64,000 nucleotides of DNA from contig SCFE01000042.1 in NCBI GenBank assembly GCA_004352715.1, positions 697,645 through 761,644 on the forward strand, written 5' to 3'. The position numbers and the translations under genes are program-made. Shown piece by piece: positions 1 to 12,116 of this stretch. The stretch is from Hofstenia miamia (Eukaryota > Xenacoelomorpha > Acoela). The notes under the pieces are model-generated. The model ran no database searches. It saw only the letters and a list, made by a program, of their open reading frames with translations, and was not told where the DNA came from. Each line of letters begins with the position of its first letter. Position 1 is the stretch's first letter.

Positions 1-63
1 AACTCCAAATGTTCAAGTTCAATTTTAAAATTATGAAGGTTGCCTTTGAAAATCAAATTACAG

Positions 64-867
64 TGTAATATTATTCAGAATCATGCGTGGTCAAATTAAG
101 AGAAACAAAGGAAAGAAAGAAGACTGAATTTTGATATAAATATTAATTGTAAAAACACATGATTATGATTAGTTAATTATTGTACAATTTATAAGCAGTT
201 ATTTTCTATTAATTAATTGGCAGTACAAAATGATATTTGACAATTGGAAAGAAGGCAAAGTCGCAAAACGCTAATTAATGCTGATGTGTGCAAGGCGGCA
301 GATGAAAGAAATCAAGGATTAATAAATTGTCAACAACTCAGCAATAACAGGTACTAGCCAAATATTTGAGTGTTTAAACAAATTTTAGTATAAAAACTGT
401 GCAATATTATATTTTGTTGATGGCCGAAATTTATTGGATTTACTTCGTGTTCTTTTTGTCAGGTTTCTTTATTAATTAAATGGAAAGCTAAAAACGTTCG
501 AGCACTAGGGTATTCGAGGCAGTGGTCCATGACTTTGTTTAAAGGGAGATAATTCGTAATGGCTGAGCACTTAGCAATGAATTGTTTATCACTATTCAAA
601 AAGCTGTGTGATAGGCACATTAAACAATGATGATTTGCTAGCGCCATTCCCAAGGCTGTGCTGTGGCTGGTAGCTGTTGGTCTGCCTGATGTGCTCCTAA
701 GTTAGGTGTAATGATAGGGATTTTTCTCCATTATAGCTTTCCTATTGGTCATTGTTCATTTTATTACATTATTATATTTACATTAGCCCTCATAGGAGAA
801 TTTACATTCTGCTTGTATTGGAAGTTTGTCACTAGTATTACATTGTATTTAATTCATAGTCGACCTA
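64..867 (+). repeat. Family B LTR, first copy
   Basis: A long direct repeat of the segment beginning at 961. It opens with TGTAATATTATTCAG, matching the 5' end of the LTR at 961 and the two family B LTRs on the other strand near 27.1 and 37.1 kb. Homology to the second copy runs from 64 to about 643; 643-867 is not repeated locally. A short stretch (about 700-735) resembles part of the family A LTR near 42.03 kb. The 3' boundary is inferred from the start of internal sequence at 871 and no clear CA end is visible. Confidence 0.6.
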
Positions 868-870
868 CGA

Positions 871-943
871 GCCAGAAGCGAACATGAGGATAAAACAGGC
901 GGTTGAAATGGTACATGGAGAAAGAGTCGTAATCCTTAATTAG
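871..943 (+). pseudogene. 3' end of family B ORF3 (fragment)
   Basis: Only the last two dozen codons of family B ORF3 are present, ending at TAG 941-943. The segment is nearly identical to the reverse complement of 27149-27220, which is the true C-terminus of the long ORF3 of the family B element. It sits between two LTRs with nothing else of the element, so it is a relic of an internal region that has almost entirely been lost. It cannot encode a functional protein. Confidence 0.8.
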
Positions 944-950
944 CTATACT

Positions 951-960
951 GGAGGAGGAG
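951..960 (+). other. Polypurine tract of family B
   Basis: GGAGGAGGAG lies directly before the LTR start TGTAACATAATTC at 961. The same purine run is next to the LTR in the minus-strand element at 27132-27142. In LTR retrotransposons this tract primes plus-strand DNA synthesis, so its position confirms the orientation and the LTR boundary. Confidence 0.75.
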
Positions 961-1735
961 TGTAACATAATTCAGAATCATGTGTGGTCAAATTAAGAGA
1001 AACAAAGGAAAGAAAGAAGACTGAATTTTGATATAAATATTAATTGTAAAAACACATGATTATGATTAGTTAATTATTTGTACAATTTATAAGCAGTAAT
1101 TTTCTATTAATTAATTGGCAGTACAAAATGATATTTGACAATTGGAAAGAAGGCAAAGTCGCAAAACACTAATTAATGCTGACGTGCGCAAGGCGGCAGA
1201 CAAAAGAAATCAAGGATTAATAAATTGTCAACAACTCAGCAGTAACAGGTACTAGCCAAATATTTGAGTGTTTAAACAAATTTTAGTATAAAAACTGTGT
1301 AATATTATATTTTGTTGATGGCCGAAATTTATTGGGTTTACTTCGTTTTCTTTTTGTCAGGTTTCTTTATTAATTAAATGGAAAGCTAAAAACATTCGAG
1401 CACTAGGGTATTCGAGGCAGTGGTCAACGACTTTGTTTAAAGGGAGATAATTCGTAATGGCTGAGNGTTCTTCAATTCCTCTTTGTGTTGTGCCTCAGGT
1501 TGGGTGCATAACCCTGTACTTTGTACCAACCATCTCCTGTCTTGAACCTAAATGAGTGTTGTTACTTCTAGTGTCAATCATAGTTGTTGCTTAGATATTA
1601 AACTAAACATTAAGTAACCACGACTTTGTTTAAAGGGAGATAATTCGTAATGGCTGAGTACTTAGCAATGAATTGTTTATCACTATTCAAAAAGCTGTGT
1701 GAGAGGCACATTAAACAATGATGATTTGCTAGCGC
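961..1735 (+). repeat. Family B LTR, second copy, rearranged
   Basis: 961-1465 repeats 64-565 almost base for base. A single N at 1466 is followed by about 150 bases of unrelated sequence (1467-1617), then 1618-1735 repeats the segment already seen at about 1427-1465 and 531-640, ending at another single N (1736). This jumbled order next to single Ns suggests merged haplotypes or a local assembly error rather than a real LTR structure. Confidence 0.65.
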
Positions 1736-1878
1736 NGTTTACTAGTTGGAAGGTTGTCAAGATTCTACAACAGTTCTATACAGTGATACTGATTCCCTTC
1801 TTTACAAAATAAAGACCTGAAATGTGTTTGAAGATCTATCCTCTATCTCAAACTATGCAAGAGCCTCACCATTGTTCA

Positions 1879-2262
1879 ATGAAACAAACAAAAATGTATT
1901 TAAAGGTTAAGGATGAACTTGGTAGTGATGATGTCATCAGTTAGGTGATTGCACTGAAATAAACAATGTACTCTGTACAGTATTTTTCAAACATCATCTG
2001 CAATGAGAAGGCAAGTACTAAGGGGGTTGTGGGGGCTGTCCAGAAGATGATGAACTTTTATCTCTTCAAATCAATTTTGGACAAAGAAGAAATTGTTCAT
2101 CATCCAATTACTGCTGTTAGAATTCACAATCATGACATTTTGGTACAGACTACCAACAAAATATCCCTAATGCCATATGATGACAAGTGCTACCTTCTGG
2201 ATAAATATCAAAGCCTGCCCTATGGACATGGATGTAAATTTATTAATTATAGTATTATATAG
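1879..2262 (+). pseudogene. Maverick/Polinton-type DNA polymerase B, C-terminal fragment
   Basis: The translation from 1966 reads MYSVQY, then KGVV, then a Y-D-D-K-C-Y-L-L-D box and SLPYGHG. This is the ending typical of the protein-primed family B DNA polymerases of Mavericks/Polintons, where a K-[AS]-[KL]-Y-S segment is followed by KGV and a D-D-K-R-Y-x-L...YGH block. It aligns closely with the intact copy at 43437-43854. Upstream codons (1885-1965) match the intact copy too but contain in-frame stops, so the fragment is dead. A mariner sits directly downstream. Confidence 0.72.
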
Positions 2263-3589
2263 GCCATACCAGAAAAAACTGCTTTTTGTATATTTCTTAA
2301 CTTATAAAGAAAAAATAATTCAACATATATCAACAAATGTTTAATTAAAGGAAATTGAAACAAACTACAAATAAAGTCTATTTTTATCAATTATTTTTCT
2401 CATGTCTTCTATCATTTCATATAATGCAGTTGCCATACAGTTTGCAGTGAATTAGGAAGCTCTTCTGCTAGAAAATGATTGAGATTGTTAATGTTATCAA
2501 AATCATTGTTATGTATGGCTTCTAGCCTTGGGAAAATATAACTATCACATAGATTTGTGTCAGGGGAATATGGCATTTGCTTCACTAATCTTAAGTTACA
2601 TTTGTTGAGATATTCTACTGTTGTTGAGGCTGCATGTGGGGTTGCATTGTCATGCATAATTCATGCATTCTCTGGAAGGATTGGGTGCAGTCTGAGAATA
2701 GACATAAAATGCAGAAGATTTTTCAGGAAAGTAATGTAAAGTTCAGCAGTTATTGATGTTATGTGGCAGTATTTTGAAGTAGTGGTGTCCACTTGTGATT
2801 ATTGCCATAAATTTTTTTCCATTGTTGTACAGCAAGGTGGTTGCAATGCAGGATGATCACCACCTGGAGTTATCCATTGACCAATTTGATTTTTTGGTAA
2901 CATATTCCTGCAGTAAAACCATTTTTCATCAATGTTTATCAGATTTGATCAATATTGACGAGCACCCAAGAGTTCAACTAAGTCAAGGCATCTCTCAACT
3001 TGAACAGCTTGTTTAGCTTCTGTCAAAAAATGTGGGATCCATTTTTTTTGTAAATCATCTGTTAGAATTCTCTGGACCATCATATGTGAAATTTGCAAAT
3101 TTAATGCAATACAGAAGACAGATAAGGTTGGGTCAGCAATAATCAGTTGTTCTACTTAAATAACAGACTGATCCCACACATCACTTGTTCTTCTCCCACT
3201 GCATTCAGTTTGTTGGAAGTCATTTTTATCAACTTCTTGGAATTGTTGACATATTTCCCACATACACTTAACACTCAAACATTCATTAGGCCTAGCTTTG
3301 AATATTATACTATGAATTTCTGTGGCATTCATACCATTTCAATGCAATGCTTCAATCAAATAGTATTGGTTTTCCTTACTGCACTCCATAATTATCTATG
3401 AGGTGCAGCAGTAGTCTTGTATATTGTGTGAGTCACTATTAGTTGCCAAACACAATCAATAGCATTATTCAATAATTGTTAAGTGCATTAATATGTTCAA
3501 TAACTGCTATACAAGCACATTAGAACAAACCAATATTAACCAATAATATCAAAAATACAAACTGTGGTTTTTTCTGGTATGGCCTGTAT
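2260..3589 (-). mobile_element. mariner-type transposon, about 1.3 kb, decayed
   Basis: The left end (about 2260-2280) and the right end (about 3569-3589) carry inverted copies of GGCCATACCAGAAAAAAC, flanked by TATA on both sides as expected for insertion at a TA dinucleotide. The length of about 1.33 kb is normal for mariner. The transposase lies on the minus strand. The left end appears to lack one C that is present at the right end. Insertion is immediately after the polymerase B fragment. Confidence 0.82.
2412..3140 (-). pseudogene. mariner transposase (DD34D), inactivated
   Basis: Reading leftward from about 3090 the minus strand encodes a typical mariner helix-turn-helix to catalytic transition, with RILTDDLQ...WIPHFLTEAK, then DEKWFY (first catalytic Asp, about 2928), MHDNATPH (second Asp, near 2654) and SPDTNLCDSYIF (third Asp). 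I count 34 residues between the second and third Asp, which is the DD34D spacing of true mariners. Stops occur before DEKW and before MHDN, so the enzyme is broken. Only the last 81 codons remain open. Confidence 0.85.
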
Positions 3590-6110
3590 ATTCATGCATG
3601 TTTTTACATATTACAACTCCACTGTATAATGAAATTGGCTCCTCCCTTCAGTTGAAATGACCTGCTCCCAATATGGACACTGGACCTCCCCCAAAAATAC
3701 TCACACTTGGTGAATAGCAGAAAAAGAATAGAGACTTGTATATGCTTTTTCCTATAAATTTTTAATTGTTTGTTTAGATAAACTAATTTAATCAACTCTT
3801 GTAGTATGATGTTGTAAATAAATGTTGTCTTGTGCATTCACCTCTATTTGTGAACAAGTATTCTTTTAATAGCTATATTTAATGAGTGTTTATTTAAATT
3901 GTGTTCATTTCTTGTTTACTCTTTTCAGGAGAACGTTGGCCTCAAATACACTACCTACAAAGGTATATGTATATATTTTCATTATATTTCACTTTTACTC
4001 TATTTAGGTAATGTTGCCATGATGGCCTCAATTTTGGAAGAAATTGCAAAGATCATCTGAACATTGCCTCACTCTGCTTACAATCCCTCTACATACACTA
4101 TCAGATTACGAGGCAAAATTTTTATTTTATTAATCACTTACGATGTGTTTAGGTCTATGGTATCAACAGGCCTACTGGGGAAAGCCAGCCACATTAAATA
4201 AATGGTTTAATGCATTTCTGATGGCCACCTCCTGGGTGAATGTGGATGTGCCATCATATTTTAGAATGAAGATGGAAACTTTACAGGTTGAAGATTGCAC
4301 AATGTTGAACTTCATCACTTAGAGTCAATTGATGAATATATAGTTATAATTTTTCCCTTTTGCACACTATATTTTTTATTAATATTAATGCATGTTGAAA
4401 TATATGTCTATACAAAATATAAAATTTTATACCCAAGTGTTGGGTTTTACATCTATGAAGTATTTTCCTTAATACAGTGTTGCATAATTAGAAACATTGT
4501 TACAATGAACATATCATAACTATATTAACAGAAGCAAATACATCAGTTTGCTTAAAAAAACCTCATCAAAAAACTAATTTTAACTGTGTCAAATGTTTCT
4601 TGTCAACAATTATATCACTTTGCAAAAATCTTGGAAAACAAAAATATAAACTTGGGCAAAAAATTAATTTGTTTAGTTTTCTCAAAAATATTTTGTCACT
4701 AGCAGGCTTCCAATAGTATCACTTCATTTCCGCATGGCAAATAGCCATAAGTGTTACAAGAACTTCAGGGCGTCCCAATGTGACAGGGTCTCCCTGGCAC
4801 CTTATTACTATTCTATCTTTAAGTTTCATATTTTTTGTTTAATTTTTCTATATGTGCTGTAATCAGTTGGGCCAAATGAGTGATGACTCAATCATCATTA
4901 CTAACATTATGATATTGATTTTTGTTTGTGACCATTAAAATTCCTTGTTTTTGGTACATGTACTTAGAAACCATATTCTAGCAGGAAATCAAATTTTTAC
5001 TTATTGCTGTTAAATTCAACAGTTAACTGGAGGCAGCACTCAGGTTAGAGAATATAAATTAATAGCCAATCTGTTATTTATATATTGTTGTTTATTAAAT
5101 TTTTGGTGCATCAAAAATGTCAGTTACAGCACTTTATATTAGCCAATTAGTAGTCATGTTATTCTGTTTCTTTGCTGTCAAACAAGATTTTGTCATACAA
5201 AAGCTCTTATGAAAGTGAGCTCAATTTTGGCCACTTAGCTGCACATGAAACAATGGATAAGTTCAGTACTTTTAAATGTGGGTTGTGGGTCACATTGGCC
5301 ATGATGTCAATAAGTTGTGTGGCTTATCTCATGTGCAGCCATGTCCAGCTCTGGCTGCAGTTGTGAAATATTTGATAAATGCAACCTTTAATAATATTTC
5401 CAATTTAAAGGATTATTTGTTGCACACTTTAACTAGAATATACATGATATCAATTGACATAGAATTCTTATCAAAATATCATTAATTAAGGGATGCATTT
5501 ATTGAATATTTGATCAAAAATACAAATTAAAGATATAATTTAAGAAAAATCAATATGCAAATAATTATATAGATCAATATATTACAAAATAATAGAAGAC
5601 AGTGTAAGAATAAACAATTAAAACTCATTCAAGTTTTTCCAAAAACGGATTCAATCAAAGAAATAAATGGTGATATATTACTCCATTGACTAATTCTCAG
5701 AAAAAATTGCATGAATGACAGTGGCAATTAATTGTGATGGAAATTTACAAAATGCACCCATAAAAATTGCAAATATTTTAAACTAAATGTTTGTCAACCT
5801 TGGAAATTATGAAGGAGAACATATTGAATTTAATATACTAAAGAAAAAGTTTTCCCACTTTTAACTTCAGATATGCTTCTACTTATGAAATGATCAAAGT
5901 GATAACAAAACTCAAATCTAATAAATTAAATGTCTGCTTGAATTTTGAAAGAAATCTCTTTAATTATTAGTAAACCACTAAATTTTATTTGTAATGAAGG
6001 CATCAAAACTAGCCTTTTCCCTTACATTCTGAAAAATGCTCATGTAACACTGGATCAAATTGTTAAACATATGCAAAAATATATAATCTAATTTTGATTT
6101 TCAAAAACAC
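3590..6110. other. AT-rich stretch without a recognisable gene
   Basis: Only short open frames of up to about 75 codons occur, none with recognisable motifs. Short exon-like pieces bounded by AG and GT can be picked out near 3931-3961 and 4012-4130, but nothing links them to a known protein and I do not call a gene. Confidence 0.5.
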
Positions 6111-6119
6111 TTTTCTTTT

Positions 6120-6720
6120 ACTGATGCTCTATTCAAGCTACTAAACACTGGATGAATTCCCTAGATAAAAAATATGTTACAATTGCTTGTTTGGATATTT
6201 CTAAAGCTTTTGACTCAATCAATCATAAAATAATTTATGAAAAACTTAAGCATATAGGCATGTGTAATAATAGTGTAAGTTTCATCTCAAATTATCTTAC
6301 TAACTGAATTCAACAGGTTAAAGTAAAGTATTTTCAAGTTGGCTCCCAATAAAGAATGTTATATCACAGGGAACTATTCTAGGCTCTCTACTTTTTAAAT
6401 TTATATAAATGATATGAAATATCATACTAAGACCAATCTCATCCAATATGCTGATGCCTGTGTATTTTGTGGTGGCAAATCTGATAAGTCAATAAATCAA
6501 ATTGAGTTCAGCTGTCAATCATTATGCAATTACTTTTCAATACATAAATTATGAATTAATACTAAAAAACTGAATTTTGTTACTTAGTTCTCAAAATGAT
6601 GAAAAAATTGTCCAAAAAATTAAAATTTAAGAGTTTAAAATATCAACATTCCCAAAATTAAATTTTGTAAATATTTAGGGGTTATATTTGACTCAATTTG
6701 TTATTTAATGTACATGTCAA
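6120..6720 (+). pseudogene. LINE reverse transcriptase fragment
   Basis: Conceptual translation gives ACLDISKAFDSINH, a ISNYLTN-like segment, SQGTILGSLLF, and then IQYADACVF where the catalytic box should be. This is the RT core of a Jockey-like non-LTR retrotransposon. Stops interrupt it (for example just after the LTN segment) and the second catalytic Asp of the YADD box has become Ala, so it is dead. It is closely similar to the fragments at 8176-8640 and 9330-9900. Confidence 0.8.
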
Positions 6721-7199
6721 CTCACTACAATTGATATTTGGTATTGGTATAAAAACTGAGGCATGTTTTAACCAACTACCAAAAACTGCAATTAACAACT
6801 TCTCTATTCATTGGTAATTAGACATTTTAATTATAGGAGGCCTGGTATTTTATTTTCAAACATACAGAACTAATAAAAAAATTTTAAACTCAATGCAAAT
6901 ATGCCATTAATGTTTGCAAAAAAACTCTAGTGCTTTGAAAAGATCCATTAATAAATCAATCTGAAGTTCTACATGTTAACTAAATAAGATAAGAGATTTT
7001 TTATTCAGATAACTGCTAACAATTACATAATTGATCATTTACATAATTTACAAAAGAAATCTTCCTAGGTTATGGATAAGTTACTATAGTAATATATTAA
7101 TAGTGAGTTATAATATAGTAATTTTTATAAAATTTGTACCCTAGCCATGATTTACCAGATTTATATTTTTGTTTTTTAAATGCTATTAAAAAAATGCTA
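6721..7199. other. AT-rich stretch, probable decayed LINE 3' part
   Basis: It continues the LINE fragment in the same orientation but no frame stays open and no motif is recognisable. Confidence 0.35.
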
Positions 7200-7870
7200 A
7201 TTTTTCAATACTTTTTATTTTCTTTAGGTAGCAAATTCCAGGTTTGTATGGCAACATGTAAAACATTTGGATCTGGAATTATGTTTAATAGTAAATTCCT
7301 GGCATTTTAATCATATTATAACGTGGTGGATTTTTGATTAGATTGAAGAATTTAATAAAATTATTCAATATGACTGGTTGTTTTGGAAAGAGAATTGGCT
7401 TAGAAATGTAATGCTTTGTTTTCAATGAGTTTTTAGCTGAGATATTTAGTGCCCATTTTAATTGAATATCAAGTTTTCTATAAAGCATATCATTTAAAAC
7501 AGTAAATAAAATGTTTGCTTTATTAAGGTCAGGCATAATAAAGGCATGGAAATTTGAATTATCACACAACGTAGGAGTTCCTAACTACTTGTGTCATATT
7601 TTTTATACCTATAGCTAATTTTCTAACTATTTAATTGATATGAAGGTTGAATTTTAACTTTGAATCAATATTTACTCCTAGATACTTGAAAGTGTCTACA
7701 ATAAGAACATTAATATTATTTATATTTAAAGTTACTGCAGAAACATCATAATTGTTTTATTGGGCTGTAAAATTCAAAATTCTGTCATTAATATTCCACT
7801 TGTGCATACACAAATATTTTGACAATTTGTTATAATTTAATTCTATGGATTCCACTGTTAGTGCATTGAT
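7200..7870 (-). pseudogene. LINE C-terminal region, copy 1
   Basis: The minus strand has a 94-codon open frame (7285-7569) rich in Lys, Asn and Ile, followed upstream by sequence that aligns with the region just after the RT in the neighbouring copy (7895-8300). The parallel order of matching blocks shows this is the 3' part of the same LINE family, downstream of the RT domain. The RT itself is missing here. Head-to-tail duplication or two independent insertions are both possible. Confidence 0.6.
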
Positions 7871-7894
7871 GAATTATCATTTAAAATGTACTGT

Positions 7895-8645
7895 TTGGTT
7901 TTTGATGAGTTTTTCATTGTGATATGTAATGCCCATCTTAATTGAATATCAAATTTTTTATAAAGCACTTTGCTTAGGTAAGTAAATATAATGTTTGTCT
8001 AATTAAGTTGACTCATGATGAAAGCTTCAAAGAATTGAATTATCGCACAAGGTGGTAATTGCCTAACTAATAGTGTAATACTTTTTATACCTATAGTTAA
8101 TTTTCTAACTATAAAATTGATGTGAGAGTTGAATTTTAGCTTTGAGCCAATAGTTACTCCTAGGTACATTAAAAGTCACTGCAGAAGCATCATAGTTGCT
8201 TTATTAATATTCAACTTGTGCCTACAAAAGTATTTTGATAATTTGTTGAAATTCAATTCTATAGATTCCACTGCTAGGTGCATTGATGAATTATTACTGA
8301 AAATGCAAGTGTCTTCAACATATTGGATTAAATTGCAATTAGTTATAGAATGTATGTCATTTACATAAATACTAAAAAGAATAGGACCTAGAATCATACA
8401 TTGTGGCACCCCATTGTAAACGAGTAACCATTCTGAAAAAATATCATTTAATTTAACTCTTTGGAATCTTTGATTGAGGTAACTAGCTATCAATTGCTTA
8501 CTATTACTAGAAAATCTTAAGTAAGATAGTTTTTCAATTAGAAGATTATGATTATTCAAATCAAAGGCTTTTGAAATATCTAAGCAACTATAGCTCAAAT
8601 TTATTAGAATCAAGTGATGCTCTCCAATTTTCAGTAGCATTTAAT
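7895..8645 (-). pseudogene. LINE reverse transcriptase, copy 2
   Basis: The open frame 8176-8640 encodes LDISKAFDLNNHNLL, an IASYLNQRFQRVKLN segment, NGVPQCMILGPILFSIYVNDI and IQYVEDTCIF. These are RT blocks in the correct order. The catalytic Y-x-D-D reads YVED, so the first Asp is replaced by Glu. The N-terminal endonuclease is absent. The downstream part (7895-8175) repeats copy 1. Confidence 0.83.
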
Positions 8646-9049
8646 AGTGCATCAGTTGTTGAGAATTTTTTGTGAAATCAAAATGGGGTTTTTGATAATG
8701 AATTATACTTATTTAATTATGCAATAATCTTTCAAATATTTTGCTTATTGGCAATTGATAGATAAGATAGGCTAAGATGTGATAAGATATTCTTTATTCA
8801 GATAAATATTTACAATTAGAAACTGGTAGTTTATCTAACTACCACCATCAATTATACAAACATCATAAATATACTTTCAATTGAATAAATGAAAAAATAT
8901 AATCAATAAATTTACCATTTTTCTTAAAGATAGGAGTAATGAGTAAGTTTCAGGTTATCTGGAAAGTAATTACACTTTATGCATTCACTAAAGATAAATT
9001 TTAATGGAGTGGCAATGATGTCTGCAGTAATTTGAAGAGTAAAATAAAC

Positions 9050-9900
9050 TAAAAACCAATAAATCTAGTGGTCCATCTAAATTTCCTTCTTCCTGGATAT
9101 TATTAAAAGCAACTGCCTCTATTATTGCTGAACCTCTAAATTTCATCTTCAGTGAATCCCTTAAACAAAAAAACTTTCCAAATGGTTTGAAACAAGTATA
9201 TATTACTCTGGTTTTCAAAAAAAGATGTTACTTTAGCTACTAACTATAGACTGATCTCAATTACTTAGCTAATAAGTAATCAAATTAGTGACCACTTTTC
9301 AAAACACCAATTAATGTCAAAAACACAATTTGGTTTCCACAAGAATTTTTCAACTGATGATACTCTTTTGCATGCTACCAAAAATGTGTCAATCATCTCT
9401 TGACTCTGACCAATTTGTTGCAGTGGCCTGTCTTAATCTTTCAAAAGATTTTGACTCTATTAATCATGATATCTTATACATTAAATTAGAAAATTTAGGA
9501 TTTTGTGAAAGTAATTTTAAATTAATATCTAGTTGTTTAACCAATGGAATTCAGTGCGTCAAATTAAATTATGCTTTCTCTAATTTGCTATCTATTAAAA
9601 AAGAATTTCCACAAGGTACAATTCTTGGACCACTACTTTTTAACATATATGTGAGCAACATGTAGCAACATATGAATTGTCAATTGATTCAATACACAGA
9701 TGATACATGCATTTTTAGGGGAAATACATTCTTAAAACAGACAATAAATGATGTAGAACAAAATTGTGAAAATTGAGTAAGTATTTTAACATACACAAAT
9801 TAAACAACAACTGTGAAAAAACTGAGTTTTGCATCCTGAATCCTCAGTAAAAAAGTGCATTACTGTCAAATTTCTTACTTACTTTTAATAATGCCTCAAT
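9050..9900 (+). pseudogene. LINE reverse transcriptase, third copy
   Basis: From about 9060 the plus strand reads through the segment before RT (EPLNFIFSESL, then NFPNGLKQVYITLVFKK), then ACLNLSKDFDSINHDIL, FPQGTILGPLLFNIYVSNM and IQYTDDTCIF. The gap between blocks is normal for a Jockey-like RT. At least one stop lies between IYVSNM and IQYTDD and there are shifts near 9230. The catalytic box is YTDD, so both Asp remain. The 5' half with the endonuclease is missing. Confidence 0.8.
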
Positions 9901-10058
9901 CTCTCCTAAAGTATCTTTTAAATATCTGCATAACTATTGACTCAAAATTTACATACAAGCTGCAAATAAAATAAATTTAAAAGCACATGACAATGAGTAT
10001 TAAAACAATATCACACCCCAGGAAACAACCATTATTGGTCCAACAATGGCTTACTGTT

Positions 10059-11322
10059 AGTAGTAAAATAATAAGTCCATTTCATTACACTTTTTTCTGA
10101 TTGGTCAAGAGGTGGGTTCCATTTTGTTACACTTTTTTCTGATTGGTCAAGAGGGGTGGCCTTTGACCTGAGACGCCATGGATATTGGTGGAGGTGTTTT
10201 ACTGACGTCATGGAAGTCATGTACTTTTACTAGTTTTTGTGTTATTTATGTGGCCTAATTTAATTTGCTTTTTTTTACTTTTTTAGTTTTACTTTTTAGT
10301 TTATATGTATTAATTTTCCACATTTACATACTTGTTTAAAAAGTGGAATCGAAAAATATTTCCAAGTAAAGATAAATATTAATAATAATATTTAATAAAC
10401 GTACGTGGTAAAACCCACATACGTGTTTAAGACAAGACAAAACTGTAATTTATTCTACACTTTGCTTATAATGATCATATATATCATACTATTAAATTTG
10501 TCTATCGGTCTAGTTTATCATCATTGTTGTTGAAGGAATTCTGTAGGAAGCAAACGAATTTCACATGATCATATCTAAATTAATGACTAATAAATGAGGT
10601 GACAGATCACAGTATAAAACACATGACAATTAAAAGTTTAAATAAATTCAATAAAAAATTAACAAACAAGCGGCGTTTCTATTTATGATAAAGTATATAA
10701 TTAATGTAATATCGGACTTCAAATTTGCAGCAATTCATTAAAATAAAATTATGTTTTTAAAAGAAATATCTGTAAAACTAACTAGAGACAATATTGCAAA
10801 AAAGCGTTAAGAATCAAAACCAATATCTGAGATATAATTATAAAAATAGCTTACCAAAAAGTTTGAAATCTTTCAGAGTAGTTGTCTTTGTGAATTTCCA
10901 TTATGCAGCTGTGTATATTCATACATGGTAAAAGTTGCATGTTTACATAGACAATGTCAACATAAATTTTATCTATGGCCATTGTAATGCTGCCAGAATG
11001 TAAACAACTATAAACACAGTAAAATTCCATTATATCTATCTATGTATAAATTTGCATCTCTCTACAGGCAAAGTGTAATTTGTTATCTATTGTTCAACTG
11101 TCAAATGTATCTATTCATAGAGATTGCTATCTACCAAACATTAAATCACTTTACAGTTAATTAAAACATTTTCAAATCATATAAAACTAGAATTTTTCAC
11201 AATTTGAATTATTACTATTGTAAATTTGTTATTAATACAAAACATTTAAAAATAACAAATAACTTATTTTACATTTTAAAAAATTGTTTATACTTTAATT
11301 TCATCAGTGTCTTTGATACTAA
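10059..11322 (+). mobile_element. One end of a Maverick-like element (third terminal repeat copy)
   Basis: The segment starts AGTAGTAAAATAATAAG and continues with the same ordered blocks as the left arm at 38456: two CCAAT boxes about 42 bases apart, a CCTTTGACCTGAGACGCC block, a TGACGTCA palindrome and one unit of the 59-base subterminal repeat (about 10310-10375). Deeper in (10800-11000) similarity to the arm is weak but a GTAAGC donor-like site is again preceded by a short open segment on the minus strand. It is cut off by a family A LTR at 11323. Confidence 0.65.
10098..10149. promoter_or_regulatory. Paired CCAAT boxes in Maverick-like terminus
   Basis: TGATTGGTCA occurs at 10098-10107 and again at 10140-10149. 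The same pair with 41-42 base spacing is found at 38498/38539 and 46646/46688. CCAAT pairs are common metazoan promoter elements; here they are within 100 bases of the element end. A full CRE-like palindrome TGACGTCA follows at 10203-10210. Confidence 0.45.
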
Positions 11323-11715
11323 TGTAGCATCATCCAAAAATAAACAGAAATAAGCTGGAGAAAAACTAAGATTGAAAAGAAGTGATTAAAAATATTATGA
11401 TTAAATCAAGTGTGATTATTTCAGTTTGATTTTGTATATTGCAACCAAGAAAATAACATGTGTCAAAAAAGAGATACTTGTATCTGTTGATAAAACATTT
11501 TCGACAAATTGTTGCTTACATTATTTTTAGCTGCCATCTTGGCAGACGTTTAAATTCAAATCAACAGGTACTTCTCTTCAAATTACTATAAATACAATTA
11601 AAACTATTGTAAGCATTGATAAAGAATTTTACTTAGAATTCTTATTATTTCATCTTATTAACAGTTTGATTATTAATATGATGTTGAGCTAATTGAGCAG
11701 TGTTTAGTAGTGGTT
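11323..11715 (+). repeat. Family A LTR, 5' part only
   Basis: Begins TGTAGCATCATCC, the same as the LTR start after the polypurine tract at 22883, and aligns with 12117-12515. It stops at about 11715, where sequence switches to the 3' end of ORF3 across a shared TTTTCTACAA stretch. That microhomology at the junction suggests an internal deletion. Confidence 0.75.
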
Positions 11716-12108
11716 TTCTACAAAGATTTGGCAAACACTCAAAGTCTAAGAAAAGTTTTCAAGTTCTTTTAACCTGATAACCAGATTAGGGAAGATTTAG
11801 CACACACAAGTAGAGCCGACGCACAGATGACTCTTATGATCAGCATCAAGGGCATTCAGTTATATCAAAAATATTACGACATTTTCTCACAGAAAATCAA
11901 CAAGTTAAGAGAGTTAACACCCATAGCAGAAGACATGAGAAACCCGGTTCCTAAGATATGCAAATGTTACAACCACAGAAAGAGAAGCAGTGCTAAAAAT
12001 GACAAAACAGGAGGAATTCACAAAGACAACATGGTGCGGAAACGATCATTCGAAAAGCAGACACTCTGGTGCATGGAGAACAAGCTGTGCTAAAAATAGC
12101 ACAAGCTG
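11716..12108 (+). pseudogene. 3' end of family A ORF3 (fragment)
   Basis: This segment is nearly identical to 22483-22878 of the main family A element, including the HTSRADAQMTLMISIKG block and the final LVHGE. A frameshift around 11935 and substitutions break it. It lies between two LTR copies, showing that an upstream family A internal region was deleted down to its last 130 codons. Confidence 0.82.
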
Positions 12109-12116
12109 AGGGGGCA

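Noticed and set aside
5172-5485. Overlapping 64- and 69-codon frames
   Set aside because: No recognisable motif, no conserved second copy and compositional bias only.
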